Notes under the pieces: model-generated
Told to the model about the DNA's origin: nothing
Database searches by the model: none
Seen by the model: the letters and a program-made list of their open reading frames with translations, nothing else
Shown: positions 24,927 to 35,287 of the stretch, in pieces
Layout: each line of letters opens with the position of its first letter
Position numbering within the stretch: the first letter of the stretch is position 1
Translations under genes and position numbers: made by a program
Assembly (NCBI GenBank): GCA_935421135.1
Contig: OW285190.1
Span: 9,496,501-9,560,500 of the forward strand
Direction: 5' to 3'
DNA length: 64,000 bases
Source of the DNA: Bugulina stolonifera
Lineage: Eukaryota; Bryozoa; Gymnolaemata; Cheilostomatida; Bugulidae

Positions 24927-27900
24927 TCAGCCATTAAACTGGACCATCACCAGGTAGTAAGTCACCATAACACTCACAATCTGCAGCAGAATAAATATAC
25001 TGCAATGAAAATCATGATCAGCAATTTTAGCAGTTAATTGACTGGTTGAATGAATAACTGACTGACCAATCGATTGATTAAATGATTGATTTATTGATTG
25101 ATTGATCGAACGATCAATTAATCAATCAATCAATCATTCGATCGACTGGTCAGTCGGTCAGTCAATTAATCAACCAGCTAACCAATCGATTAATTAACCA
25201 AACGATTGATAGATAAATCAACTTACAGATATAATATACTACAAAAATTGCTGATCATGGTTCTCATTGATTGATCGATTGATTTATTGAGTGATTATTT
25301 AGTGTTTAGAGCGGTTCATCTGTTATCCAGTTGATTGATTGACTTGTTGAGTGATTGGTTAGATGTTTATCGATCAAAGAGTTTGCTCTCAACACTCAAG
25401 ACTCAAGAGGCCGTACATTTTAATTATGCGAGGCTTGCTCCTTTAGATATGCAATTTACAGGTAGCTGTGGAACAGCATCACCACTTTGTTAGTACATCT
25501 GCAATGCAGCTAAACATTATAGGAATCTTGATTCATGTTGTTGTAGCATTGTACTAATTGTAAACAAGACTTGTTTAAAATGTTTACCGTCAAACCAAGG
25601 TCCTTATTGATGATCATCAGACCGGCCATTGTAACACTTTCAGGGTTTCTTGTCTTGCTAATGAACATCTGAATCTGTAATACAAATTTATTGTAATTTT
25701 CTCTGCACCAATTGAAACCAATGTGAGACACACAGGCACATATTATACAAACATTAATAATTAAAATTTACTCTACTGACTTTTCAGTGAATGGAAATAA
25801 TTTTGTTTGTCAGTACTTGAAGTATAACAAGACCACACTCAACATTGACTCATTTGCACATAACATTATTGACAGAATCAATTTGTGTACGGCCTATAAA
25901 ACATCAGTGATTTGCAGAACATGTTAGTGCTGCAACAATTGTATTATGTTACCCACTTCTACCCTTTTATTCTATGTATTGGTGCTTTACTGCAGTAGCT
26001 GTAATAGTTGCAATACCTGATGACTTTGATGAACTGTAACCTCGGGATATTCATCAGCGACGTTAAGTATATCCTCATAGGCAGCACCCGACTGCAATAA
26101 AAATAATTAAGATAATTATACATAACATTGGTTACTACGACAAGTGATGAGCTAGCTAGAGTATGTTCTACATGTACGTGCATGTGGAAAACAAGAAAGT
26201 CAAGAACGAGAGTAGAGCACCAACTTGAAAACTAATTTCGCTTTTCAATTTAAATAAATTGAGCGCATGACAGGAAAGTCTAAACAATAGGTGGGTGTCC
26301 ATGCAGCCATTAACATATGACTACAAAAAAAGTTTTTGTCGACAAATGCAGAATATGAGATTGCACCACTAACTCTTTTATCCTCTGATGATGTTACTTG
26401 AACAAGTAACGAAATATTAGGTAATAAATCTATATAAAAATAAAATTGTGTCTCGTACTACTATTCATAATTAAAATTTTATCCCAAACCAACATTTTTC
26501 ACAATATGAGATGGATTAGCAAACCAAAGGAGAACAGATGCTTTACCTCAGCCTCGAGTTTTTGTGAGAAGAATATAAACAGAAACAAATTTGCAGCATA
26601 AGTGCTTAACCAGAATGTGAGAGTGAAGTGTTCTAGTGGATGGCGAGGTTCATCTCTCGCTAGAGCCATCATGTATAACGAGATGAGCAACCCAACCACA
26701 ATGTTTGAAAACGTATTCCCTAAATAGAAATTAAAGAGACCGTCGACTTTTTGTATGAGCTGGCAGAGCTTCAGGTGGACTGATCTATACTCTTTCACGT
26801 TTAATAGTATCTTGTTTGCATCTTCCTTGATTTGCTGCTTGAGATGTTGATTGAAGTCCACCAACATCATCCACACTGTGCAACAAGTGCTAACAAACAG
26901 TGCCGGGTGGTACATCCATTGTATATTCGTCAACAGCGGTACACTATAAGAGACACATTGTATGAAAATTGAATAACCAGTTGGAAAAGTGTAATTTGGC
27001 AGCAAGCCTGAACCAAATATGGGATCCATTATATTATTGGTCGATAAGTCCCAGATCTTTATCCCCATGTTTACCAGGCCCATTATCGCTGTGGTGACCC
27101 ATATTGCAGTTTGATACTTCCTTTCCTTCTCCGGATTTCCTCCGACTCCTAGTCTTCTCATTTCATCCGTGATATCTTTCATAGCATCATAGAACCGGTG
27201 GATACTCTCTTCTTTGTGGTTAACATAGAAGAAGATACAATTGCTGAGTGTTTGCGTAAAGTGCCAGTGTAACCCTGATATTGGGAGGAGAAGGTCGATG
27301 ACTGTAGGTGTAGTAGTTGACAAGAAGGTGATGAAAATTCCAAATGCTGTTAAATAGAAAGTAAGTGCATTTGTTATATTTCTTCAATTATGTAGTTACA
27401 TGTACATGTAGATGCAAAAACTTTAAATTCTTACATAATGTGTGTCACGTTGACTGTGATGGCTGCACCACTGCTTGCTGCTGCCAATTCTCCACAGTTT
27501 ATTAATTACTGGCGTGTGTAATTACCTGTTTCAAGTTGTTACTAGTAATTTAATACCTAACTATACAAATAGATGAAATCTAAATCATAGTTCAGTGATT
27601 GGTTGCAAACTGACAGCGGTATATTTCTCTTACAACTACATGTACCAGTGTATGTTATGTGCAGTAGATGAGAGAACAATGTTATGGCTATCTCACAACA
27701 TAATGACTTTTTCTTCAGGGCTTCCGAAGCTAAATTTGTCGTTTAACACAAGATTTACTTTCTCATGTACTACACTGACCTGTTATTACCATAACTACAG
27801 GAAGTATACAGCAGATAAGCTGATACACTGTGGAGATGACAGTAAGAGTTCTTCTCTCATTTTTCCCAGAATGCAGTCCAACCACAACCAGTAGCACTCT

Positions 27901-28478
27901 TAATGGGAAGGTATAGCCATGTCTCTGTTCTCCAGGTGGTGTGGAAGTTGACCCGATTCTCTCAGACTCTGGGTAAACTCTGCTCTTCATAGTTCGCTTA
28001 GCTGTTGTACAGCCATAGGAGAAGACACACTCTCTACTCTTGTCAACCACTGGGGGTATTAGTAAAACTCATTCCTTTTTAACAAACCAAGTTTATTGAT
28101 TGATTTTTAATCTGCTTCAACTCTGCAGAAGAGTTTTACATGTACATGTAAGTCCTGCCAAAGTTTGTATTCTTGCATGTCATCTAAGCGGCTTACTATG
28201 CATTTTATATTAAGTTAATGTAAACATTATTTGAGGCTAAATTAAACCATGTGTTAAGAGGCATACGTAATATTGCTAGATTTATTAATGCCAGCTCATG
28301 CTTTGGAATAATTTACCTGAATGCTAATAAGTAGCATACATACACATGACAGGAAAACACTGCATGAATAGTACATAATGGTTATTGCAACTCCTTGCTT
28401 ACCGTTGACCGTAATATAATGATGTATTTTTATCAAGGAAATTATTTTTGAGCAATCAGAGATTTGTTTCAAATTCAT
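24927..28478 (-). CDS. Gustatory receptor-like (GRL) seven-TM receptor/ion channel
   Basis: Six exons in transcript order: 28478-28403, 28049-27780, 27346-26547, 26091-26017, 25674-25588, 24980-24927. All are GT-AG with matching phases, giving 453 aa. Exon 3 (800 nt) carries most of the membrane segments; a further one follows ERRTLTVISTVYQ at the end of exon 2. The C-terminal part reads QIQMFISKTRNPESVTMAGL, then INKDLGLT, and the last exon ends VMVTYYLVMVQFNG. TYYLVMVQF (residues 443-451) is an exact TYhhhhhQF motif, the signature of the insect gustatory/odorant receptor superfamily. The last three introns are all phase 0 close to the C-terminus, matching the conserved intron pattern of that superfamily. 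Family members are ligand-gated cation channels with intracellular N-termini; the ligand cannot be inferred. The start ATG at 28478 is the only one in phase with exon 2 that I found, so the first exon is the least certain part. Confidence 0.87.
25005..25270. repeat. Long imperfect palindrome with GATT/AATC tracts
   Basis: Outer arms aaaatcatgatcagcaattt and aaaaattgctgatcatgg are inverted copies. The interior runs through gactgaccaatcgattgatt... and its inverted counterpart ...aatcaatcattcgatcgactggtcagtc. The structure would form a foldback of roughly 265 nt. It lies in the last intron of the GRL gene, so it would be present in the pre-mRNA as a hairpin. Confidence 0.75.
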
Positions 28479-28488
28479 GAAAACACCA

Positions 28489-28577
28489 GTCCCTGACTGG
28501 GGTTTGAACCCGTGGCCTCTACGACACCTAATCGCCTAGCACAGTGAACCGAACATGCTACCACTACACCAGCTCAG
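28489..28577 (-). repeat. tRNA-like sequence, probably a SINE head or tRNA relic
   Basis: The minus strand reads GCTGGTGTAGTGGTAGCATG (box A-like), then about 50 nt later ACGGGTTCAAACCCC (box B-like T arm). The acceptor ends do not pair convincingly, so it is not called as a functional tRNA. It lies just upstream of the GRL gene start. Confidence 0.5.
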
Positions 28578-29511
28578 TAAACTTGACAACATGTTACCCA
28601 AGTAATACAAGATGCATTCATTTGCTTGTTTGGTATACACGTGTAATATTGAAAACAAACAATATATCAACGCACATCCTTAAACGTACATGTATATCTT
28701 CATTATATATTCATTAAGTTTATTTAGCATTACTTTACATGCTAGTCAGATATAATATTATTATATCTATTATGACAGCCCCTTCACACATGATTGTATA
28801 CTTGAAGTAACAAGTGGAGGACTCTTGACTAGTTGCACTCTAATATTCTCCAGTCTCCATTACATTTACAATGTATTATGAGCACATGCATTAAAGTTTG
28901 CAGTTGTCTTCCCACTTTTCTATGATATTACATCACAATATTATTTACTATTTCTGCTAAGATTTCTTCTGTCAAATGTGTGAATTGTTTTGCTGGTCTA
29001 GACTGTCGTAGTCACAACTTACATGTATTAACAATTGTCGACTTGGTTATTCTAGATTTACAAAAAGAGCACAGTTTATAAAAGAATAGCTTCAAAAAAC
29101 CATTACACAACCATCACAGTAGACTACTTCTGTTCTTGTCACCTCTGAATGACCACTCAGAATCAGTTCTCAGCAACAAATGAAAAATTTAATAGGTTGA
29201 TATTACTAGGTGATTATATCTACGCTATTAGGTGGTTATATTTACATTGTAAATCATTAGATAATTCTGTGTATATTACTAAATGATTCAGCTACAGGAT
29301 ATACATTACATGCAATGTGCTAAACAATCAATAATACCATAATAAGAAGCGCCGAATGCCAGAGCCTCCACAAAAATAAGTTTGAGCCGTTATTACAAGT
29401 ATAAAATAATTTTAAGGAAATGATAGACCATCTATTTTAAGATAATAGGTTAAGCTATATATATTTTGCGTGGGTGTGCCGTGTACATGCTTGCACTATT
29501 GCCTTGGAAAG
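28578..29511. other. Intergenic spacer between the caspase 3' end and the GRL 5' end
   Basis: AT-rich, with no coding frame or clear repeat. It would hold the 3' UTR of the caspase gene (from 29511 downwards) and the promoter of the GRL gene. Confidence 0.45.
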
Positions 29512-31348
29512 TTACATGTAGTTCTCCCCAACGTCTATCAGCTCTCTACCAGGTAAAATGTCAAAAAATATCTCCTTACTAGCAGCATTAACAGCGTAGC
29601 AAATGTTTGCATACTGTGTAGACCTGGTCTTCTCTCTTAGTATTCCAGCTACATCTGTAAGCAAGGTAATCAGTTCAACTTTTGATGAAGACTGGAAACT
29701 GGAAGCAGGAGTTTCAGGGTCTTCATTGAATTGCCGGATATCATCCATATTTTCTGTCGCCGATACCCTACTTTCTTGACGTGGTACTGCTGATGACAAA
29801 TCAGTAAGGTGACTTACCAGCATCTCAAATAACTTTCCTTGTTTGGATCTGCAATACATGTGTAGCAGGTTCGAACAATTGGGTGCTATTGGAAATGCTT
29901 ACAAGATTTTAGATGATACAATGGTAGAATTAATAGTCAACATAATTATGTCTGCTGTGTAGGTTTCTTTGCGACCCGCAAGTTTACTTCAGCCATATTT
30001 TAATCACTTGCCCAAGTAATATATTGAAAGTCATATACATGTAGCTGTAGTGTGAGAAAACGTACAACTTTGGGGACTTGGAGCTCGAGGCTAGTTACCC
30101 TTTTGTCTGCGACCAATTAGCCAATCAAAATATTTCAATAGCAACTTTATTCTACATATTCAAGCAGTTCTAAAGTGTGGGTGTGTGTATAATTTTATGC
30201 AAACCTGATAGTATCAGGCTGATATTGTTATGTTCCTGGATTATTATACACACAGACTATCTTACTTGCTATCAGGTAGAGTAGAGAACATGATATAACA
30301 GTCAACTGGAACTTCTAAGCAAGGAAATGGATATTCCCATTCTTCAGCCTTTATATTTCCTGGAAGGGCCAGCCTTACTGGTTGTAGGTTCTTACCAACC
30401 TCACTTTCCAACCATGGAAATTCGGGGCTAGATTCAAAGCTGTGCGGCGCTCTGTTATACTGTGCCCGAATTTCTCCCCGACAGAATGATAGGAATACCA
30501 GCTACAATATATTATGTTGAAGATACAGAGTCATGTCATACTAACATTGGGTATAAACAGCAGCTTAATTTCTGCTGTACATTGCTGTATTTAGTGTGAC
30601 AATGTCGAGAAACTCTTGTTTTAGGCATTCGAAGCTTGTCTTATATAATTACATGTATGTTTACATTATTTGATAAAATTTTACTATTATTAATCCTTTT
30701 AGCCAATTTCAAAACTTTTGGAAGCTTACTGACCAAACGTCTACTCAATGTGTTTATATACTCACTTTTGGTATTCCAATGACATTACCAGTATTTAGGG
30801 CACTGATAACCTCTTGCACCGAACATTCTGTTTTGTTCATTCCAGATATCGTTCGATTACCATGTGAAAAGATGGCAAGCGCGACTATCGATCCATGGCC
30901 GTCTGATTGAGCAAACTCAGTTATCGCATTCTTTATACCTTCACCAGTCAAATTTGATTTTACTTGGACCTGGCAGAATGCAAGTTCGTTTATTATTAAA
31001 AATGCTGAAAATTTTCAAAATGCAAACAATTGTTAAACCAAAAGCAGAAATCTATAAAATAACCTTTTGAGCCCCTACCTGTAAGCCAAGTAGAGTGCCA
31101 AGCACCATCTGGGCATTCCTCAAGGTTTTATCACGAGACTCTGCCGTTAGCAGGTCCTTACTGTTCATTCCTTCTTTGAAGCCCAATTGGTTACATACTA
31201 TAAGTGCTTTTCCTCTTTGTTTCCCAGCTATGACCAGTGGAATTGAAGTTGTCAACTCAGGTCTTGAAGAATTCTTGTCCTCACGTTCACTGATGTTCAA
31301 AGCTTTTTTTTCTCTTTGGTATTTTTTGTTGAATGTAGAATTTATGCT
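29512..31348 (-). CDS. Ankyrin-caspase gene, 3' part: caspase domain (split by a transposon)
   Basis: Exons in transcript order: 31342-31079 (3' remainder of a split exon; the TSD at 31343-31348 adjoins it), 30969-30766, 30501-30266, 29848-29512. The first reads GKALIVCNQLGF, the opening strand of a caspase p20 subunit. The next contains VALAIFSHGN with the catalytic His. The third has LVFLSFCRGE, the counterpart of the QACRG active site with the catalytic Cys, followed by the p10-like YIMFSTLPDSK. The final exon (KLFEMLVSHL...) gives the end of the small subunit and a Ser/Glu-rich tail, ending ENYM. Both catalytic residues are present, so the domain should be able to act as a cysteine protease if expressed. 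Upstream exons continue at 40804-43886 beyond the inserted element. As assembled, the caspase part has no promoter or start of its own, and a TAG lies in frame in the adjacent TIR. Confidence 0.88.
31343..31348 (+). repeat. Target-site duplication, left copy
   Basis: TATGCT immediately precedes the left TIR and equals 40804-40809 immediately after the right TIR. On the minus strand it reads AGCATA, two codons of the interrupted caspase gene. Confidence 0.9.
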
Positions 31349-32574
31349 AGTAGTATAGTCAGTGCACTTCTAGACAGACACGCACTCATTGACCCCTGTT
31401 TTCAACCAATCACAAGCCGGTATTTCCGATTTCAACCAATCACAGAAGAGCACAAAAATTTTGCACACGACCTTGCCAAGGTCACCCCAAAATCCCCCCT
31501 TCTGATTGGTCGAAAAGACATTTGCACACTTGACCCCGAACCCGGCCACGACCCCTTCCCTTCCTCCTTCCCACCCTCCTCCCCTCCCCCTCCCCCACCT
31601 CCCACTCCTCCCTCCTCCCCGCCACCGCCCTCGTCCCGTCCGCACCACCGCCGTCGCCGCCGCCGCCACCACCGCCCTCACCACCGCCACCGCCGCCGCC
31701 ACCACCACCGCCCTCACCACCGTCGCCGCCACCGCCGCCACCGCCACCACCGCCACCACCACCACCGCCGCCACCACCACCACCGCCACCACCGCCGCCG
31801 CCGCCACCACCACCACCACCGCCGCCGCCGCCGCCATCACCGTCATCACCGCCACCCCTCCTCCACCGCCGCCCACCCTCCCCCCGCAACCCCCACTCAC
31901 CCGAACGACCAATCGTTTGAGGCGGTCAAGCCGCGTCCGCCCACGTTGCGTGCGGCGCCGACCGTACACGTGGAGGCGACGCCGGTGCCCCGTATCCACC
32001 GGGCCAAGCGACTAGGCAGCGGCCCGCCGCTTCTCCCGAGCCCTCCACTCGAAAAGCTTGTGATCTAAACGAGCGAATTCGGCTGCGCTTCGCCTATAAC
32101 TCTCGTTAGCGATAAGAAGAAGTACTACGGAAGGCTTGGTTTATGATGTGCATCGCATTGTTAATAAAGAAATGTGTAAAGTCTTGGCTATAAATACACT
32201 GATGGGAAGAAGGGTTGGTTCTATGATATACATTGTATTGACAATAAAGAAACGTGTGCATGTGTTAAGTCAGCATATATAATACATTAAATAAACTTTC
32301 CGCAATGGTGACAATAGAATGAATAAAAGATTGTGTACACGTGTTAAAACACAATTGAAAGAATAAAAGACACATATTTAAAAGAGTATGTCATATCTGT
32401 TATTAGCAAGAAAGTCTGTGTGCATGTGTTAAGACAGTGTATATTATACATTAGATAAACTTTTCACAATAGTAGCAATAGAATAAATAAAAGGTTGTGT
32501 GCATGTGTTAAGTCAGCATTATGTAATATATTAAATAAACTTCACAATAGTAGCAATAGAATAAATAAAAGAGG
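31349..32574 (+). repeat. Left terminal inverted repeat
   Basis: The outer part carries three CCAAT-type boxes (AACCAATCAC twice, CTGATTGG once). It is followed by a GC-rich pyrimidine/CCGCCA-repeat stretch (31560-31870), a CpG-rich segment (31900-32080), and AATAAA-rich imperfect tandem repeats of about 75-80 bp reaching to within 15 bp of the IkB-like stop codon. It is nearly identical to the right arm: over the 245-codon open frame I see only two amino-acid-level differences. Inner portions diverge slightly more. Confidence 0.93.
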
Positions 32575-32588
32575 GGTTTAGGTACTTA

Positions 32589-34035
32589 TTACTCATCTTC
32601 ATCAGAAGTCGTAGGAGCTATAATGTTTACGACTTCGGTCTCAGCATACTCTAATTGATATGCTCCAGCTCCAAACTCTTGACACAGTCTTACCTACAAG
32701 ATGATTTTAGTTTTTTACTCAGACGAATATCACTCAAGGTGGACAAAGCAAGAAATCTATACTTCTTTATGTTGTTGGTCCCTTACCATATCTGCTGATT
32801 TGTAGAGGTGAGCTAGTTGTTGAGGAGTTTCACTTTTGTAGTTACGAACTTCAGAATCAGCTCCCAATCTTAGACATGTATGTAGACATTCGTAGTCTTC
32901 ATTCTCTATGGCAATGTGAGATGGGGCATATCCATCTCCCATTCGCTATAATATCAAACAAGAGAATAGAATTAAACTCCCCATCTAACTTATCAATTCG
33001 ATCTACTCTACTTTTATTCCACTGTAATGTATTCACTTACCCTCATATCTAAGTCAGCCCGAGTATTTTTTTTTAGTACTTTTAGTGCCTCTCTATGCTT
33101 GCTGCTATGCGCTGTTTCAACAATGAGGTGGACTACACTCCTTCCATCATGATTGTAGCTCTGTACATTGTCTTGGGGAAGTGATTTGTAAGGAACTCTG
33201 AAGTATGGATGCTTTACTTCTACTCTGGTCAAACTTGTGGTTAGAGCATGAATAACCTTAGCTCTACCCAGACGTGCAGCAATGTGAAGGGGGGTGTCAC
33301 CTTCCAAATAAACATTAGCAATATAGATAAGTATCGAATTGTTACAAGTTTTGCAATACTATATTTTTTAACAAGCAATGCATGCAAACATTGGTGCTAT
33401 AAAACACTAACCCCAAGCATCGGCTATTGCTCCATCCGCTCCCCTTGTGATGATGAGGCGAATTAGTGAATCCGAACAATAAGACTGTACAGTTAGGTGA
33501 AGTAATGTCTGCCGATTCGCATTCTTTGTATTCAGTTGTTTGTGACTCCTCGCAACAAATACCGCGAGTGCAATGGCTCTCTCATCTCTATCTCGGGCTG
33601 CTTCTAGTACCTCACTACATCATTTAGCATGATATTTGTTTTTCACATAGTTGAGAGGTAGTTATATGGGAAATTTGTCTATCATATTTTATTTTGATCA
33701 TAAAAGACAATACGAAACAAAAAAAAAAAAAAATAGTTGGAAGTATGTATAACTTACAACTCTTCATCCTTTCCATCTTGCTCCCAAAAGATAGAACGAA
33801 TTTCTTCTAGTAACTGTGTGCTAAGCTTATTACGAATATCGGTTAAAGGATCCCATTTCTGCCAGTCTAGAGGTAAGCTTTTTTGGAGAAAGAGCTCAGA
33901 CACCCCCTCAAATAAGTCTTTATTCTCATACTTGCTTTGTTCTGTACATCTTTCCACTGTTACCTTCATCAGCTCTTGGTTTATAGGAGTCATTAGCTTG
34001 TTGCTATACTCGCTTGATCCATACCCACTTTCCAT
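32589..34035 (-). CDS. IkB-like ankyrin-repeat protein, cargo of the transposon
   Basis: Five exons in transcript order: 34035-33758, 33614-33412, 33300-33041, 32945-32787, 32693-32589. Splice phases all match, giving 334 aa, close to the usual IkB length. The N-terminus MESGYGSSEYS resembles the DSGxxS phosphodegron through which IKK and beta-TrCP destroy IkB proteins, with Glu in place of Asp. Ankyrin repeats follow: NRQTLLHLTVQ, WGDTPLHIAARLGRA, HDGRSVVHLIVE, GYAPSHIAIENEDYECLHTC and SETPQQLAHLYKSADM. The tail is acidic (TTSDEDE), as in many IkB proteins. The expected role is cytoplasmic retention or inhibition of NF-kB/Rel factors; this is inferred from architecture. The gene is divergently transcribed from the 526-aa gene and retains four introns, so it was captured as genomic DNA rather than by retroposition. 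An A15 tract lies in intron 1. Confidence 0.85.
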
Positions 34036-34120
34036 GTTATTTGTGTGCTAACCCTCTTTAATTTCTATTAAGAACAGACTGGAGCTAGAAAGAGTTAACT
34101 AAAATACTGTTTCCACCTCT

Positions 34121-34161
34121 CTTTATATAGTGAATAAAAAGATACAAATAAAGCTGATTGG
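34121..34161 (-). promoter_or_regulatory. Core promoter of the IkB-like cargo gene
   Basis: On the minus strand a CCAAT box (TTAGCCAATCAGC, core 34157-34161) is followed 26 bp downstream by the TATA box CTATATAAAG (34121-34130). The IkB-like ATG is 85 bp further on at 34035. Spacing suits transcription starting near 34095. Confidence 0.7.
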
Positions 34162-34184
34162 CTAACAGCATATACATTGGAGCG

Positions 34185-35115
34185 CATTGGAAACACATCA
34201 GAGTGCATCGAATCACATCGGGAAAGATCAAAAACACATAGGGAAACATCGAAACACATCGGGAAAGGTCGAAAACACATCGGGGGAGGTCGAAAACACA
34301 TCGGGACACATCGAATCACATCGGGGGAGGTCGAAAACACATCGGGACACATCGAATCACATCGGGAGAGGTCGAAAACACATCGGGACACATCAAATCA
34401 CATCGGGGGAGGTCGAAAACACATCGAATCCCATCGGGGGAGGTCGAAATCACATCGGGGGAGGTCGAAAACACATCGGGGGTGGTCGAAAACACATCGG
34501 GACACATCGAATCACATCGGGGGAGGTCGAAAACACATTGAATCACATCGGGGGAGGTCGGAAACACATCGAATCACATCGGGGGAGGTCGAAAACACAT
34601 CGAATCACATCGGGGGAGGTCGAAAACACATCGAATCACATCGGGGGAGGTCGAAAACACATCGAATCACATCGAGGGAGGTCGAAAACACATCGAGACA
34701 CATCGAATCACATCGGGAGAGGTCGAAAACACATTGAATCACATCGGGGGAGGTCAAAAACACATCGGGTTACATCGGGTTACATCGGGGAAGGTCGAAA
34801 ACACATCGAGACACATCGAATCACATCGGGGGAGGTCGAAAACACATCGGGACACATCGAATCACATCGGGGGAGGTCAAAAACACATCGGGTTACATCG
34901 GGTTACATCGGGGAAGGTCGAAAACACATCGGGACACATCGAATCACATCGGGGGAGGTCGAAAACACATCGAGACACATCGAATCACATCGGGGGAGGT
35001 CGAAAACACACCGGGGGAGGTCGAAAACACATCGGGTTACATCGGGTTACATCGGGTTACATCGGGTTACATCGGGTTACATCGGGTTACATCGGGTTAC
35101 ATCGAATCACATCGG
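34185..35115 (+). repeat. Intergenic tandem array built on a 21-bp unit and the heptamer cacatcg
   Basis: Repeats of cacatcgggggaggtcgaaa (plus one a, 21 bp) alternate with cacatcgggacacatcgaat blocks. Near the right end are runs of the 10-bp unit acatcgggtt. Several long open frames arise because the units keep phase, including a 312-codon frame at 34187-35125, but codon content is that of the repeat and the array sits between two divergent promoters. It is probably a regulatory or structural array (protein-binding sites or replication/packaging sequence of the element). I recognise no known binding-site consensus in it. Confidence 0.9.
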
Positions 35116-35152
35116 GATGCAATAAATCAGACTAAAAAAAGGCACATCACTT

Positions 35153-35179
35153 CTGATTGGACAGAGATTTCCATAAAAG
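35153..35179 (+). promoter_or_regulatory. Core promoter of the plus-strand cargo gene
   Basis: An inverted CCAAT box CTGATTGG (35153-35160) is followed by a TATA-like CATAAAAG (35172-35179), about 110 bp upstream of the first ATG at 35288. The same octamer CTGATTGG occurs in the left-hand promoter (34154-34161) and in the TIRs, so the element reuses it. Confidence 0.5.
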
Positions 35180-35287
35180 CAAGTGTGAGAGAGGATTTTT
35201 ATCATTACCACTCAACCACCTAGTAAAGACTTGCAACTCTGTGGATATTTACTAATTTCTCTGAATAAACATCACTCAACAATTAAT

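Noticed and set aside
28489..28577. Functional tRNA gene
   Set aside because: A- and B-box-like motifs are present, but the acceptor stem does not pair and the spacing is too long. A SINE or relic is more likely.
31482..32068. His/Arg/Pro-, Gly- and Ala/Val-rich frames in the TIRs (repeated at 40084-40821)
   Set aside because: These are products of CCG/CCA triplet repeats, open in several registers on both strands. Treated as TIR sequence, not genes, although one could be translated as a read-through tail of the interrupted host gene.
34187..35125. 312-codon open frame (and 186- and 133-codon frames) across the central array
   Set aside because: The frames exist only because the repeat units keep phase. 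The region lies between two promoters, has no splice or start context, and the peptide is a pure repeat (GRSKTHRDTSNHI...).
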